Notes under the pieces: generated by a model
Told to the model about the DNA's origin: nothing
The model's database searches: none
Seen by the model: only the letters and a program-made list of their open reading frames with translations
Part shown: positions 1-9,287 of the stretch, in pieces
Layout of the letters: each line of letters opens with the position of its first letter
How positions within the stretch are numbered: the first letter of the stretch is position 1
NCBI GenBank assembly: GCA_019233755.1
Contig: JAFAMD010000043.1
Location: 1 to 64,000 of the forward strand
Direction: 5' to 3'
DNA length: 64,000 nt
Origin: Acidobacteriaceae bacterium
GTDB lineage: Bacteria > Acidobacteriota > Terriglobia > Bryobacterales > Bryobacteraceae
Program-made: the position numbers and the translations under genes

Positions 1-105
1 GATCGCGGCGCCCAGGAATTCGAAAAACGCCGTCAGACCCGACAACAGCACACCCTCCAACGCCTCGCCGCAGCTATGGGATACCAGCTTCTGCCCGCAG
101 ACTAA
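1..105 (+). CDS. C-terminal fragment of an ORF cut by the window edge, possibly a transposase
   Basis: Frame 1 reads DRGAQEFEKRRQTRQQHTLQRLAAAMGYQLLPAD* from base 1; the style resembles IS transposase C-termini and short direct repeats follow. Confidence 0.35.
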   Translation, partial: DRGAQEFEKRRQTRQQHTLQRLAAAMGYQLLPAD

Positions 106-403
106 AACCGCTTACCTCTGCGCTAGCGGAGCAGTTTCAGGAGAGCATTCAGCTATCAGCATTTTGTGGAATGAACCCCGAAGATGAGACACGCGGCGAA
201 ACAGCCGGTTACCGTTCTGACCCGCCCCGGAAAATGAGACAGCGGATATGTTGAGGTTCGTGGTTCAGCTGAGGGCTGATTGCTGGCCTGTGACTGACCC
301 GGTTTCTCGAACGATACCTTGATCCTTCCCGCCAGTCACAGATTATTCAATCCGGCCCCAGCCGGAGGCTAAGCTGATGGCTGAAAGCTCTCGTTGTTCG
401 CGC

Positions 404-1429
404 TCAGATTACATCTACAGCGGCATTCAAGGTGCTTTCACTGACACGCTCCAAATTGTCCTCCCCAGCCGCTTTGCGAAGCCGTCCGGGAGCCACTCCC
501 ATCGTGCGCTTAAATGCATTACTGAACGCGCTTTCGGATGTGTAACCAGCCGCCTCGGCAGCTTCTGCAATCGACGCTCCTGCGCGTAAGTCACGCGCAG
601 CCAGATGCATGCGCCAACTAGTCAGATAGGTTAACGGAGGCGTTCCCATCACTTGCCGAAAATGCACCGCAAAGCCTGTACGCGACATGCCCGCTTCGTG
701 CGCAAGATCATCCAGATTCCAGAGATGCGAAGGGGCCGCGTGCATGCGTGCAAGTGCAAGGGCAAGCCGCTTATCCCCCAAGCCTTTCAGCCAGCCCCCG
801 TCGGCCGCGGGAGCGCGCGTAAGATACGCCCGAAGGGTCTGTACAAATAGAAGTTGGGCAAGCTCTGCCATTACAACTGAGCGGCCGGGCCGAACCGGGG
901 AACCCATTTCCTCCACAATATGCTCCAGCAGCCAACTGAGGTTCGCGCTCTCCGGGGCGGCGCCGCTCACGTGAATGAGCGGCGGTAAGCCGGCGAGGAG
1001 CAGAAACTGACGCCGATCCTGGATGTGGACCATGCCGCCTAACATGACGAACTCGTCGCCGTGACCAAGCCTGTAGTTGCCATCGTCGTCTTGCACAAGT
1101 GGTGTGGCGACGGCCTCTGAGATGCCGTTTGGATCACTCGCCAGAATGAGCGAGCGCGTGCCATTCATGATCAGGACGTCTCCGCGTTCAAAACGGGCGG
1201 GTTCACCCATGCCATCCATAAAGCACCAGCACGTTCCTTTGATAGCGGCACAAAGTTTGATCGCATCCATATTGGCGAAGCGCCGCGCCCAAACTCCGCC
1301 GGCTATCAGCCGGCCGGACAGACCACATCGGGCATGCACAAGCTCCAGCACATCGGAAAGCGGATCGTTCACCCTCTCTGAACCGCTGCGTTCTGAACTA
1401 TTGCGCACGAAATCCGTATTCATCAGCAT
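404..1429 (-). CDS. AraC family transcriptional regulator with N-terminal cupin domain
   Basis: 341 aa; C-terminal HTH (LDDLAHEAGMSRTGFAVHFRQVMGTPPLTYLTSWRMHLAARDL...AAGYTSESAFSNAFKRTMGVAPGRLR) typical of AraC/XylS. Confidence 0.93.
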   Translation of the reverse strand: MLMNTDFVRNSSERSGSERVNDPLSDVLELVHARCGLSGRLIAGGVWARRFANMDAIKLCAAIKGTCWCFMDGMGEPARFERGDVLIMNGTRSLILASDPNGISEAVATPLVQDDDGNYRLGHGDEFVMLGGMVHIQDRRQFLLLAGLPPLIHVSGAAPESANLSWLLEHIVEEMGSPVRPGRSVVMAELAQLLFVQTLRAYLTRAPAADGGWLKGLGDKRLALALARMHAAPSHLWNLDDLAHEAGMSRTGFAVHFRQVMGTPPLTYLTSWRMHLAARDLRAGASIAEAAEAAGYTSESAFSNAFKRTMGVAPGRLRKAAGEDNLERVSESTLNAAVDVI

Positions 1430-1476
1430 TAAAAATTCTAACAGGATTCGCTAGTATGAGCTAAGAAACAGACAAT

Positions 1477-2451
1477 ATGCCCACCCCACAAGCACCCATT
1501 GGTTCGGGCTTCGGCGCTGGTACGACCGCCGCAGAAGTCATAAAAGGAATCGATTTAACCGGCAAGACCGTCATCGTCACAGGCGGCTATTCCGGTATTG
1601 GAGTTGAAACCGTCCGCGCTTTCCGGTCCGCCGGCGCGAAAGTAGTCGTGCCGGCACGTGATATAGCGGCGGCGAAGCAGAATCTCGCCGATATGGCGGA
1701 CGTGCTGCTCGAGCCGATGGACTTACTCGATCCCGCCTCGATTGATGCCTTCGCCGAGCGTTTCCTTGGCAAATACGACAAGCTTCACATCCTGGTTAAC
1801 AACGCTGGTGTGATGGCGTCCCCGCTGGCGCGCGACGCGCGCGGCTACGAGTCTCAGTTTGCCGTCAACCACCTTGGGCACTTCCAGCTCACATGCCGGC
1901 TTTGGCCAGCACTGGTGCGCGCGCACGGCGCCCGCGTGGTGGCGCTATCATCCTACGGACATCGGCGCGCGGGAGTCGACTTGCATGACCCTAATTTCGA
2001 AAAGCGCGACTATGATCCATGGGTCGCATACGGTCAATCGAAGACCGCCAACTCACTCTTTGCCGTCGCGCTAGATTCAATCGGCCAGCACCAAGGCGTG
2101 CGTGCCTTTGCCGTGCATCCCGGCGGCATCGTGACCCGCCTGATACGCCACATGTCGCAGGCTGAAATCGATTCGTACAAGATCTTCGACGAGGCCGGAA
2201 AGCCGGTCATTGATCCTGAGAACAACAAGAAAACTCCCGAACAGGGGGCGGCGACCAGCGTATGGTGTGCGACATCCCCGCGGCTCGATGGCATGGGCGG
2301 CGTCTATTGCGCCGATTGCGAAATCGCCCGCGCGCTCCCAAGCGATCAGTCAACTGAAATGCACGGTGTGCGTCCGCGGGCCATCGATCCTGTCGCCGCC
2401 GGCCGGCTTTGGCAGCTCAGTGAGCAGCTCACTGGGATGGTCCTGGACTAA
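1477..2451 (+). CDS. SDR family NAD(P)-dependent oxidoreductase
   Basis: TGGYSGIGVETVRAF cofactor motif, NNAGVMA, YGQSKTAN active site. Confidence 0.93.
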   Translation: MPTPQAPIGSGFGAGTTAAEVIKGIDLTGKTVIVTGGYSGIGVETVRAFRSAGAKVVVPARDIAAAKQNLADMADVLLEPMDLLDPASIDAFAERFLGKYDKLHILVNNAGVMASPLARDARGYESQFAVNHLGHFQLTCRLWPALVRAHGARVVALSSYGHRRAGVDLHDPNFEKRDYDPWVAYGQSKTANSLFAVALDSIGQHQGVRAFAVHPGGIVTRLIRHMSQAEIDSYKIFDEAGKPVIDPENNKKTPEQGAATSVWCATSPRLDGMGGVYCADCEIARALPSDQSTEMHGVRPRAIDPVAAGRLWQLSEQLTGMVLD

Positions 2452-2514
2452 ACTAAAGGCCGTGGACTGAAAGGCGTCAAGGCATTTGAAGAAATGCCTA
2501 TCTCTGCTCGCGCA

Positions 2515-2610
2515 GTAGTACCGCTTCTCCGCATCTCTTGCGGAGACTACAGCCTCCAATCTCTGCATCTGTCCCCATATTCTCTGCAGACTTGCGGAGA
2601 ATATGGGGAC
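2515..2610. repeat. Two adjacent hairpins, the second with a perfect 14-bp inverted repeat
   Basis: CTCCGCA-TCTCT-TGCGGAG (2527-2545) and GTCCCCATATTCTC (2571-2584)/GAGAATATGGGGAC (2597-2610), between the 3' ends of convergent genes. Confidence 0.8.
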
Positions 2611-2627
2611 CAATCTCCCCAACCGCG

Positions 2628-3656
2628 TCACGGGTTTCCCAGTGGGCTCTGTCGAAGAGATGGCGTAAGCATGCCAGGAATGCGGCCGCCGTATCGCACT
2701 ATCCTCACCCGGCGCTTAGGCACCGCAGTCGCGCCCCAGGAGAACTTAAAGTGTTCCTCGCCGCGCAGAAAATTCCACTGTTTATAGCCGTGTACATGGG
2801 CGTGGCGGAATGTCTGCGCCAGCAGTTCGCGTCCGAAACCTAGCGCCTGGTGCCGTGGATCAAAGGCGCTCATGTAACAAAAGAGGGCCGTCTCATGACG
2901 AAATGCCAGCAGCATCGCCGCGCTCCGATTCAGAAAGCGAACCGTGAACATCCTCACCGCCCCGCGCGAGGCCAGTTTTTCCGCGGCTTCCCGCGTAAAA
3001 GCCGCAGAGCCGTTGGATTCAAACATACCTCGTTCTCCAGCGGCCGCCCAGCGCTCCCCGTGCATCCTGACCAACGAATCCATAAGCTCCGCATCGGGCT
3101 CCTCGACGGCTTCGAAAGAAACCGGTCCCACCGCTTCCGCTCGCTCTCTGTAGCGCCGTAAATTGCGCCTGAGGTCCTTCGAGCGGGCCGCCAGAAAGTC
3201 TTCGAAGCTCCCCTCCAGCCGGACGACACTGCACGGCGTGTCAGCGAACGATTCGCCGAGCGCCTGCAGTGGCGAGTCCGCGCTCAAGTCCTGCCAATCG
3301 CAAATATCCCAATCCGTCGCTCGACGCAATTCCGCGCCCACGCGCTCGATGATCTCCGGAGTGTGGCACGGATCGAAGACAGGGTCGAGGTAGTCCGAGA
3401 CGCCCGAACCCAGGAGCGTAAGCTGCCGTCTTCCGCACCACTCATGGAGGAAGCACGGCACCACTCCCGCGACCTCGCTCCCGTCACGGAACACGAATGT
3501 TCGAAGGCCGCCGCTTCCGAAATGCCGCCACCATGTCAGCAGCCACTCCGGAGTTTGAAACGGAGTAGCCGGCGGGACCCGGCGCAGAAAGTTTCCCCAT
3601 TCCGCCTCGAAGTCCTGAAGTCTCGCCACGCTCTCGATCCGCTCCAGCGCGAGCAC
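2628..3656 (-). CDS. GNAT/FemAB-like (CelD/BcsL, BioF2-like) N-acetyltransferase
   Basis: 342 aa with FQTPEWLLTWWRHFG, SKDLRRNLRRYRERAE, FLRGEEHFKFSWG; typical of the Acetyltransf_6 family. Confidence 0.85.
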   Translation of the reverse strand: MLALERIESVARLQDFEAEWGNFLRRVPPATPFQTPEWLLTWWRHFGSGGLRTFVFRDGSEVAGVVPCFLHEWCGRRQLTLLGSGVSDYLDPVFDPCHTPEIIERVGAELRRATDWDICDWQDLSADSPLQALGESFADTPCSVVRLEGSFEDFLAARSKDLRRNLRRYRERAEAVGPVSFEAVEEPDAELMDSLVRMHGERWAAAGERGMFESNGSAAFTREAAEKLASRGAVRMFTVRFLNRSAAMLLAFRHETALFCYMSAFDPRHQALGFGRELLAQTFRHAHVHGYKQWNFLRGEEHFKFSWGATAVPKRRVRIVRYGGRIPGMLTPSLRQSPLGNP

Positions 3657-3741
3657 ATCTTCAGCTTAGGTCGTTTTCCGAACGGGCTTCAACGCCAACA
3701 AACGATCAATGTATTGCGTGAATTTTTGAAGGAGAGGGGCT

Positions 3742-3815
3742 TGGCTCCCCGACATGGATTCGAACCACGATTAACGGCTCCAAAGGCCGCTGTCCTACCG
3801 TTAGACGATCGGGGA
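3742..3815 (-). tRNA. tRNA-Gln(TTG)
   Basis: Manual cloverleaf on - strand: acceptor TCCCCGA/TCGGGGA, anticodon stem GCGGC/GCCGT with loop CTTTGGA (anticodon TTG), T arm CGTGG-TTCGAAT-CCATG, encoded CCA. Confidence 0.93.
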
Positions 3816-3869
3816 GCAAAAGGCGGTGAGATCCGCGCTCTTCAGTGTAGCAAGCAGGCCGGTACCGCC

Positions 3870-4823
3870 TCAGTGCGAAGAGGCCCGGCTCATGCGAGTT
3901 ACGCCCGTGGACAAAACGGCCGTGCGCTTGCGTATCCAACTCCCCGCGCGCTTCAAATCGGCGGGATCAATAAAGAGGACATAGGCCGGCAGAACGTCCC
4001 ACTGAAACATCGGAACATTCATCGCGTATTCGATGCCCAGATGAAATAAGAGGCCGAGCGCCAGCAGGGGATACCGGAACTCTTTTATCCAAATCAGCAC
4101 ACCGAGGGAGAATTCAAGAGCAAGAGTAAACCAGGTCCCCAGTTTCAGGAATATCGGTTGCTGGAGCCATCCTGGCAGCGGGAATCTCCGAAACTCCTCC
4201 AAATGGCTCACATAGTAAAGTGCCGTGCCGTTTACCCACGGAGCGCCCATCGACTTCCACCAAAATGAGACGAAATAAAGCAGGGACAGCTCGATCTGAA
4301 TCATGCGCTGAGCCCAGGGACTCCGTGGCTGGATCTCCCCACTTTCCCTCCCGGTCCGCACACGGATAAGGCGATCTATGGAGAGAGCGGCTCCGGCCGG
4401 CGCGAACATGAGGAAAAAACCAGCCACGCGCAGGAACGTATCGCCGCCGTGTGTAATAAAGAGGCTTCTTTGCTGGATGGACGCGAGGCACAGGAATACT
4501 GCCACGCTACTGACGCGGGTGAGCAAGCCTATCGTGAGCAGTACCGCGAATGCAAGGAACACCCAAAACAATGCTTCGACCCATGAATCGGCAGGCGGCA
4601 TCAGCTTGAACAAATTGATGCGCGTGCCGGGCTCCACTTTGGTCATGGTGGGAAGCGTCACCCATGCGTGTGCGCCGAACCAATTCAACCAGTCTGAGTG
4701 CAGCAGGATCAGGTTCGCTATGATAGCCAACCCGTAAAGGATCCGGAACAGCGCAATGGGAACCGGCGACTGCGGGGCGAAGAAAAATTCGTTCCACGCC
4801 TTTGACAAAACCCGCCAACTCAC
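3870..4823 (-). CDS. HTTM domain (vitamin K-dependent gamma-carboxylase-like) membrane protein
   Basis: 317 aa polytopic protein: N-terminal PVPIALFRILYGLAIIANLI, WKSMGAPWVNGTALYYVSHLEEFRRFPLP. Confidence 0.82.
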   Translation of the reverse strand: MSWRVLSKAWNEFFFAPQSPVPIALFRILYGLAIIANLILLHSDWLNWFGAHAWVTLPTMTKVEPGTRINLFKLMPPADSWVEALFWVFLAFAVLLTIGLLTRVSSVAVFLCLASIQQRSLFITHGGDTFLRVAGFFLMFAPAGAALSIDRLIRVRTGRESGEIQPRSPWAQRMIQIELSLLYFVSFWWKSMGAPWVNGTALYYVSHLEEFRRFPLPGWLQQPIFLKLGTWFTLALEFSLGVLIWIKEFRYPLLALGLLFHLGIEYAMNVPMFQWDVLPAYVLFIDPADLKRAGSWIRKRTAVLSTGVTRMSRASSH

Positions 4824-5371
4824 TTCAGATCCTCGGGTTTCAGCCTGTATTCGAAAAAAATGCGCGCGCGCTCGGGTTGGGGGCGATACGAGCCGTCAGG
4901 CTGAGGCACGATATCAGACCAGTATCGAACCAGCATGACGATTTCCGGAGGGTTGGAAGGATCGTTATACAAGCGCGCGAGATGGCGGGAAACATCCGGC
5001 CACACCGCCGAGTTCTTCTCATCTTGCAGATTTTCGACGAACTTCCGGTACCGTTCCTTGAAATAGCGCTGGGTAAGGCTGAGCTGCTCCATTCTGGGAA
5101 ATTTCCAGGTGTGGATACGGCCGTCCCTTGTGATGACAACGCCCTGGATATAAGCGTTTACTGACTTGGGCGCCGGAGCGAACATATCCCACGATTGAAA
5201 AAGCCCGGACCAGAGCATGTAAGGGCGAATCCATTCTCTGAACTCGGCGATCAGCACAGAGTTGGAGGGAACTGCCCAGCAAGTTATGGCAAGAATGTGA
5301 AAAAGCAAAAACGCGCTGATCGCGATCCGCGTCAGTTTCCGCCAGGCCCCCAAGTGACTCGTTAATTTCAA
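4820..5371 (-). CDS. Hypothetical membrane-anchored protein, putative partner of the HTTM protein
   Basis: 183 aa with one N-terminal TM and QSWDMFAPAPKSVNAYIQGVV; its stop overlaps the HTTM start by 4 nt. Confidence 0.75.
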   Translation of the reverse strand: MKLTSHLGAWRKLTRIAISAFLLFHILAITCWAVPSNSVLIAEFREWIRPYMLWSGLFQSWDMFAPAPKSVNAYIQGVVITRDGRIHTWKFPRMEQLSLTQRYFKERYRKFVENLQDEKNSAVWPDVSRHLARLYNDPSNPPEIVMLVRYWSDIVPQPDGSYRPQPERARIFFEYRLKPEDLK

Positions 5372-5387
5372 GGGTCAGCTAAGAACT

Positions 5388-5867
5388 CTACCAGTTGGAG
5401 TAGGGAGTGCCGTCGAGACCGGTCTTGTCTGATCCACTCTTGACGTCGAATATCCCGGTCGGGTTATTGCTGCCCCCGACAGGAGTGTCTTCCATGATCA
5501 CGTGCCAGGTCTGGTCTGAACCGGTCATCGGATCCTGGGGCACCTGCCGGAGATAGCCTTCTGACACGAGGTCCTGCAGCGATTCGGGCGCCTTCTGCTT
5601 GTCGATCGTGTATTCGTCGATCATCGTCCGTATAGTGAAAAGGTTGTTCCGCAACACGCTTTCCTTGGCGCGAATGACCGATTTCTGATAAATCGGTAAG
5701 GCGATGGCCAGCAGGACAGAGATGATCGCCATCACGACCATCAATTCGATGAGGGTGAATCCGCGCCGGGCCCGTTTGAGGCACTCGCGCCAACCGGGGC
5801 GACCGGGCGCTATGAGTTCCTGATTCTGCCGGGCGGCACTATTCGTGCTCTGTGCGCTGTTTACCAT
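5388..5867 (-). CDS. Type II secretion/type IV pilus-like pseudopilin
   Basis: Prepilin motif RRGFTLIELMVVMAIISVLLAIALPIYQ; GspG-like C-terminus. Confidence 0.9.
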   Translation of the reverse strand: MVNSAQSTNSAARQNQELIAPGRPGWRECLKRARRGFTLIELMVVMAIISVLLAIALPIYQKSVIRAKESVLRNNLFTIRTMIDEYTIDKQKAPESLQDLVSEGYLRQVPQDPMTGSDQTWHVIMEDTPVGGSNNPTGIFDVKSGSDKTGLDGTPYSNW

Positions 5868-6382
5868 TCCGAATATGCCGTCCCGTCGCTTGCCTTATCC
5901 ATCGTCTTTGAATAGACGTCGAACACGTTCTGCCCGCCCCACGAATCGGAGGTCGGATCGTCTTGCATACTGCGTTTTCCCCAATCGTTTTCACCCGTCA
6001 TCGGGTCTTTGGGAATACGCCGCAGAAAGCGTATCTTGCCGGAGTCTCCGAGACCGCTGACCTTGTTATTCAGCTTGACCCCGGTCACCAGCGTTTCCAG
6101 CGTGGGCGGATAGCAGTAGGCGTCCGGGCTCGCCGATTGAATCTTGCCCTGATCGCACATGTCCTTATATTTGTCGATCGCGCCGCGCATATCGTGCAAG
6201 TCTTCGAGCAGCGCTTTTTCCCGCGCCCGCCGTACCTGGTACCGCGCGGTCGGCACCGCCATCGTAGTCAGAATCAGCAGAATAGTGAACGCGACGATCA
6301 ACTCCACCAGCGTCAGCCCGGACTGACGCTGGCGCCGCCGGGCTAAGGTGGTGGAACAACTACTTCGCAACATGTACCGCAA
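5861..6382 (-). CDS. Prepilin-type N-terminal domain protein (GspG-like)
   Basis: QSGLTLVELIVAFTILLILTTMAVPTARYQVRRAREKALLEDLHDMRGAIDKY. Confidence 0.88.
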   Translation of the reverse strand: MRYMLRSSCSTTLARRRQRQSGLTLVELIVAFTILLILTTMAVPTARYQVRRAREKALLEDLHDMRGAIDKYKDMCDQGKIQSASPDAYCYPPTLETLVTGVKLNNKVSGLGDSGKIRFLRRIPKDPMTGENDWGKRSMQDDPTSDSWGGQNVFDVYSKTMDKASDGTAYSEW

Positions 6383-6390
6383 GCTCCATT

Positions 6391-8553
6391 TTAGGGTCTC
6401 TGGGCCGCGGGGTTGCCGGGCGGAGCTGCCGGCGGCGTGTTCGCAGGCGGCGGTGCTCCCGGCTGGCTGATCGGAGGATAGCCAGGCTGCGGCCGAAGCG
6501 CCGGCGGGCCCTGCGGTTGGGACGGCTGCGGCTGGGCAGGGACGGATCGCGGCGCCGGCGCCGGACCCGAAGGCGTGTTATTGCCAGGTGCGGACGGCTT
6601 TTGAACCTCAGGTTTACGCTCCACCTTCACGACCCGATCCGTTCCCGCATAAATGCCCGGATCTGCGATCGTGCTGAGATCTGGCGACCGGATAATGTGC
6701 GGAATCATCGCAATCAGCAGTTCGTTGTCGGTGTTCGTTTTGGTCTTGGCGCCGAATACGTAACCCAGCAGCGGGATGTTGGTAAACCCTGGAAAGCCTG
6801 AGTACGTCAGGCTGTTCTCGCGGTCAGAAAGACCGCCCAGAATGCTGACCTCGCCATCCTTCATGCGAATGTCCGCCTCGTCGACCTGCTGCCCGATTTC
6901 GGGTTCGTTGACGCCGGCGATCAGGATCTGCTGGATGACGTTGGAGATTTCCACCTTGATATGCATGCTGATGTCGTCAGGGGCATTTACATGCGGTTGC
7001 AGATCGATTTGTGTGCCGACATCCACCTGCTGGAACTGCGTCGTAGCGTAAGGAATGGAGCCGGGTGTGGCCACGGCCGAGTTCAACGATCCGGAAACAT
7101 ACGGAATCTTCTGGCCGACCTTCAGCGAGCCTTTTCCGCCATCGATTACTCGCACCTGCGGCCGCTGCAGTACGTGCGTCGTTGCGTCGTTCAGCAATGC
7201 CTGAACCACTGTGCTCGGCAGGCTGGTCGAGTAATCTGCGGAGGACAGGTGCTTGAGCCGATTCAGCGGGACTAATGTCCCGCTAGAGCTCGTGCTCGTG
7301 CTTCCGGTGGTGCTGGTGCTGCTTGTAGTGCTGGTGCTGCTTGTAGTGCTGGTGGTGCTTGTCGTGCTCGTGGTTGAAGTCGTCGATGTCGTGCCGGTGG
7401 TGGAAGTGGTGCCGGTTGTGCTGGTGGTAGAAGTCGTGCTCGTGGTATTGCCCGTCGTCAGGATAGACCGGGGGGTGAATTCCAGCGGGACGCTTAATCC
7501 GCCTTGGCCCAGCAGCGCCGCGCCGATGGTGGCGGTCTTCTGCTTGCTGACTTCCATCACGATCACATCAATCAGAACCTCCGGTTTCGGCCGGTCGAGA
7601 TCGTGCAGCAGTTTCTCAATCAGCATGATCGTGTCAGGTGTGCCGCGCGCGACAATGGCGTTCTGGCTGGCCACCTGGAACAGACCCTGATTCAGTTTTG
7701 CCCCCACGCGGAGCGCGTTGTAGATTTCGGTGAACTCATTCGTCGTAAAGGCGTTTTGCACATAAAACACCTTGACGACCTCATCCTGGTACTCCTGGCG
7801 TTTGGGCTCGCTCTCCTGCGTAACGAAAATGGCGTTGTGGCTGATGGGCTTCCAGAATGTGTGTGTCACCAGGGCGATGTAGTCCAGCGCTTCCTCGAGC
7901 GTGACATTATTCAGATCCAGATTGAAATTCTTGCTAGCGACGTTTGGCGACTCGATGCCCTGCGGATCGTACAGCACGTTGATGCCGGCGAGCTTGCCCA
8001 CGCTCTCATAGAGAACACGCGCCGGCTGGTTGTTCATCTTCAAGCTGCTGATCTCGTTGTTAATGGGCTTCAGGGTGGGCGGGCCTTCGAGCGAGTTGAT
8101 CTGCTTCTCTAAGTCCCGCCTGGCCTTTTCGGCGGGCGTCAGAACAGGTGCGCCTGGATTTCGCGCCCGCTCCTTGATCATCTCGTTGGTTTCGCGAATC
8201 TCCTCCAGCGCGATCGCGGACGAAGGTTCAGCGAGGAAGGCCTTATTGAAGTGGACCAGCGCCTCTTCCAATTTCTGCTCGCTGCGCAGTGTCTTACCCT
8301 GCGTAATCTGATATTCGGAGTCTTGGTTGTGCATCCGCTGATCAGCCATGACGTAGGTTGCATCCTGCGGATCGGTTGCGAGCGCCTGATCGTAATAGTT
8401 CAGCGCGGCGTCGTAGTTTTTCGCTGCCTCGGCTTTTTGGCCTTCCTTATAAAGCTTGTCGCCCTTCCTGGTGTGGGCGTATCCGTCCCCGACCAGCATC
8501 AGGAGTGCGCAGAAAACCCCGGCCCCCTGCTGTAATCTCTTCGAAATAATCAC
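6391..8553 (-). CDS. gspD: Secretin (type II secretion GspD/PilQ-like) with N-terminal TPR-like region
   Basis: 720 aa; KPEVLIDVIVMEVSKQ, VGQKIPYVSGS, DVGTQIDLQPHVN, KDGEVSILGGLSDRENS, IPLLGYVFGAKTKTNTDNELLIAMIPHIIRSP. Confidence 0.92.
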   Translation of the reverse strand: MIISKRLQQGAGVFCALLMLVGDGYAHTRKGDKLYKEGQKAEAAKNYDAALNYYDQALATDPQDATYVMADQRMHNQDSEYQITQGKTLRSEQKLEEALVHFNKAFLAEPSSAIALEEIRETNEMIKERARNPGAPVLTPAEKARRDLEKQINSLEGPPTLKPINNEISSLKMNNQPARVLYESVGKLAGINVLYDPQGIESPNVASKNFNLDLNNVTLEEALDYIALVTHTFWKPISHNAIFVTQESEPKRQEYQDEVVKVFYVQNAFTTNEFTEIYNALRVGAKLNQGLFQVASQNAIVARGTPDTIMLIEKLLHDLDRPKPEVLIDVIVMEVSKQKTATIGAALLGQGGLSVPLEFTPRSILTTGNTTSTTSTTSTTGTTSTTGTTSTTSTTSTTSTTSTTSSTSTTSSTSTTGSTSTSSSGTLVPLNRLKHLSSADYSTSLPSTVVQALLNDATTHVLQRPQVRVIDGGKGSLKVGQKIPYVSGSLNSAVATPGSIPYATTQFQQVDVGTQIDLQPHVNAPDDISMHIKVEISNVIQQILIAGVNEPEIGQQVDEADIRMKDGEVSILGGLSDRENSLTYSGFPGFTNIPLLGYVFGAKTKTNTDNELLIAMIPHIIRSPDLSTIADPGIYAGTDRVVKVERKPEVQKPSAPGNNTPSGPAPAPRSVPAQPQPSQPQGPPALRPQPGYPPISQPGAPPPANTPPAAPPGNPAAQRP
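7281..7455 (-). repeat. Coding Ser/Thr (STT)n low-complexity tract inside the secretin gene
   Basis: Encodes NTTSTTSTTSTTGTTSTTGTTSTTSTTSTTSTTSTTSSTSTTSSTSTTGSTSTSSSG. Confidence 0.9.
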
Positions 8554-8788
8554 CTTATCTGTATCCAGTAACCTTAAACCATCCGGCTACACTGTTCGAC
8601 CAGCCGGTAAACCAGCCATCCCAGGCCCTGCCACTCGTGATCGGCCGCTTTTGCCCCGTTTCTCTTTACACGCGGTCCCGAAACAACTCGATTTCTCTCG
8701 TAGTTGAAGAAATGACGCGCTTTCGGCTCAAGCCGTGCAGGCCTTCAGCCCTCCTGGGAGAAACTGGGTAAAGAAATCGGTTCATTCA

Positions 8789-9259
8789 TTGTCTCAGCAA
8801 AGCGAAATCAAAATCCTGAGCGACAACCGCTCGGCAGGTCACAACTATCATCTGCTCGACCGCTACGAGGCCGGCATCGTGCTTACGGGCACCGAGGTGA
8901 AGGCTGCGAAGACCGGCAAAATCCAACTCAAAGAGAGCTATGCCGAGGTAAGCGAGGGCGAAGCCTGGCTGATGAACGCCCACATCAGCGAGTACACCCA
9001 CGGCAACCTGATGAACCATGTCCCGGTTCGCAAGCGCAAACTGCTCTTGCACCGCTCCGAGATCGATAAACTGCTTGCGGAAACCCGCGAGCGGGGCCTG
9101 ACCCTGGTTGCGACCAGGATGTATTTGAAAAACGGCCGGATCAAAATAGAAATCGCTGTTGCGAAAGGAAAAAAATTCCACGACAAGCGCGAAGCCACCA
9201 AGGCTAAGGAAATGCAAGCAGAGGCCAAAGCCGCTATGGCAAGACGCGCCCGCCAGTAG
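8789..9259 (+). CDS. smpB: SsrA-binding protein SmpB
   Basis: [42 protein letters not shown]...; TTG at 8789 proposed as start rather than the ORF-track start. Confidence 0.95.
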   Translation: MSQQSEIKILSDNRSAGHNYHLLDRYEAGIVLTGTEVKAAKTGKIQLKESYAEVSEGEAWLMNAHISEYTHGNLMNHVPVRKRKLLLHRSEIDKLLAETRERGLTLVATRMYLKNGRIKIEIAVAKGKKFHDKREATKAKEMQAEAKAAMARRARQ

Positions 9260-9287
9260 TGACGTTTCCGGAAGGTTCTGATCGACT

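Noticed and set aside
7253-7690. ORF coding a very hydrophobic VLVVLVVL protein
   Set aside because: It is the complement of the (STT)n repeat in the secretin gene, not a real membrane protein.
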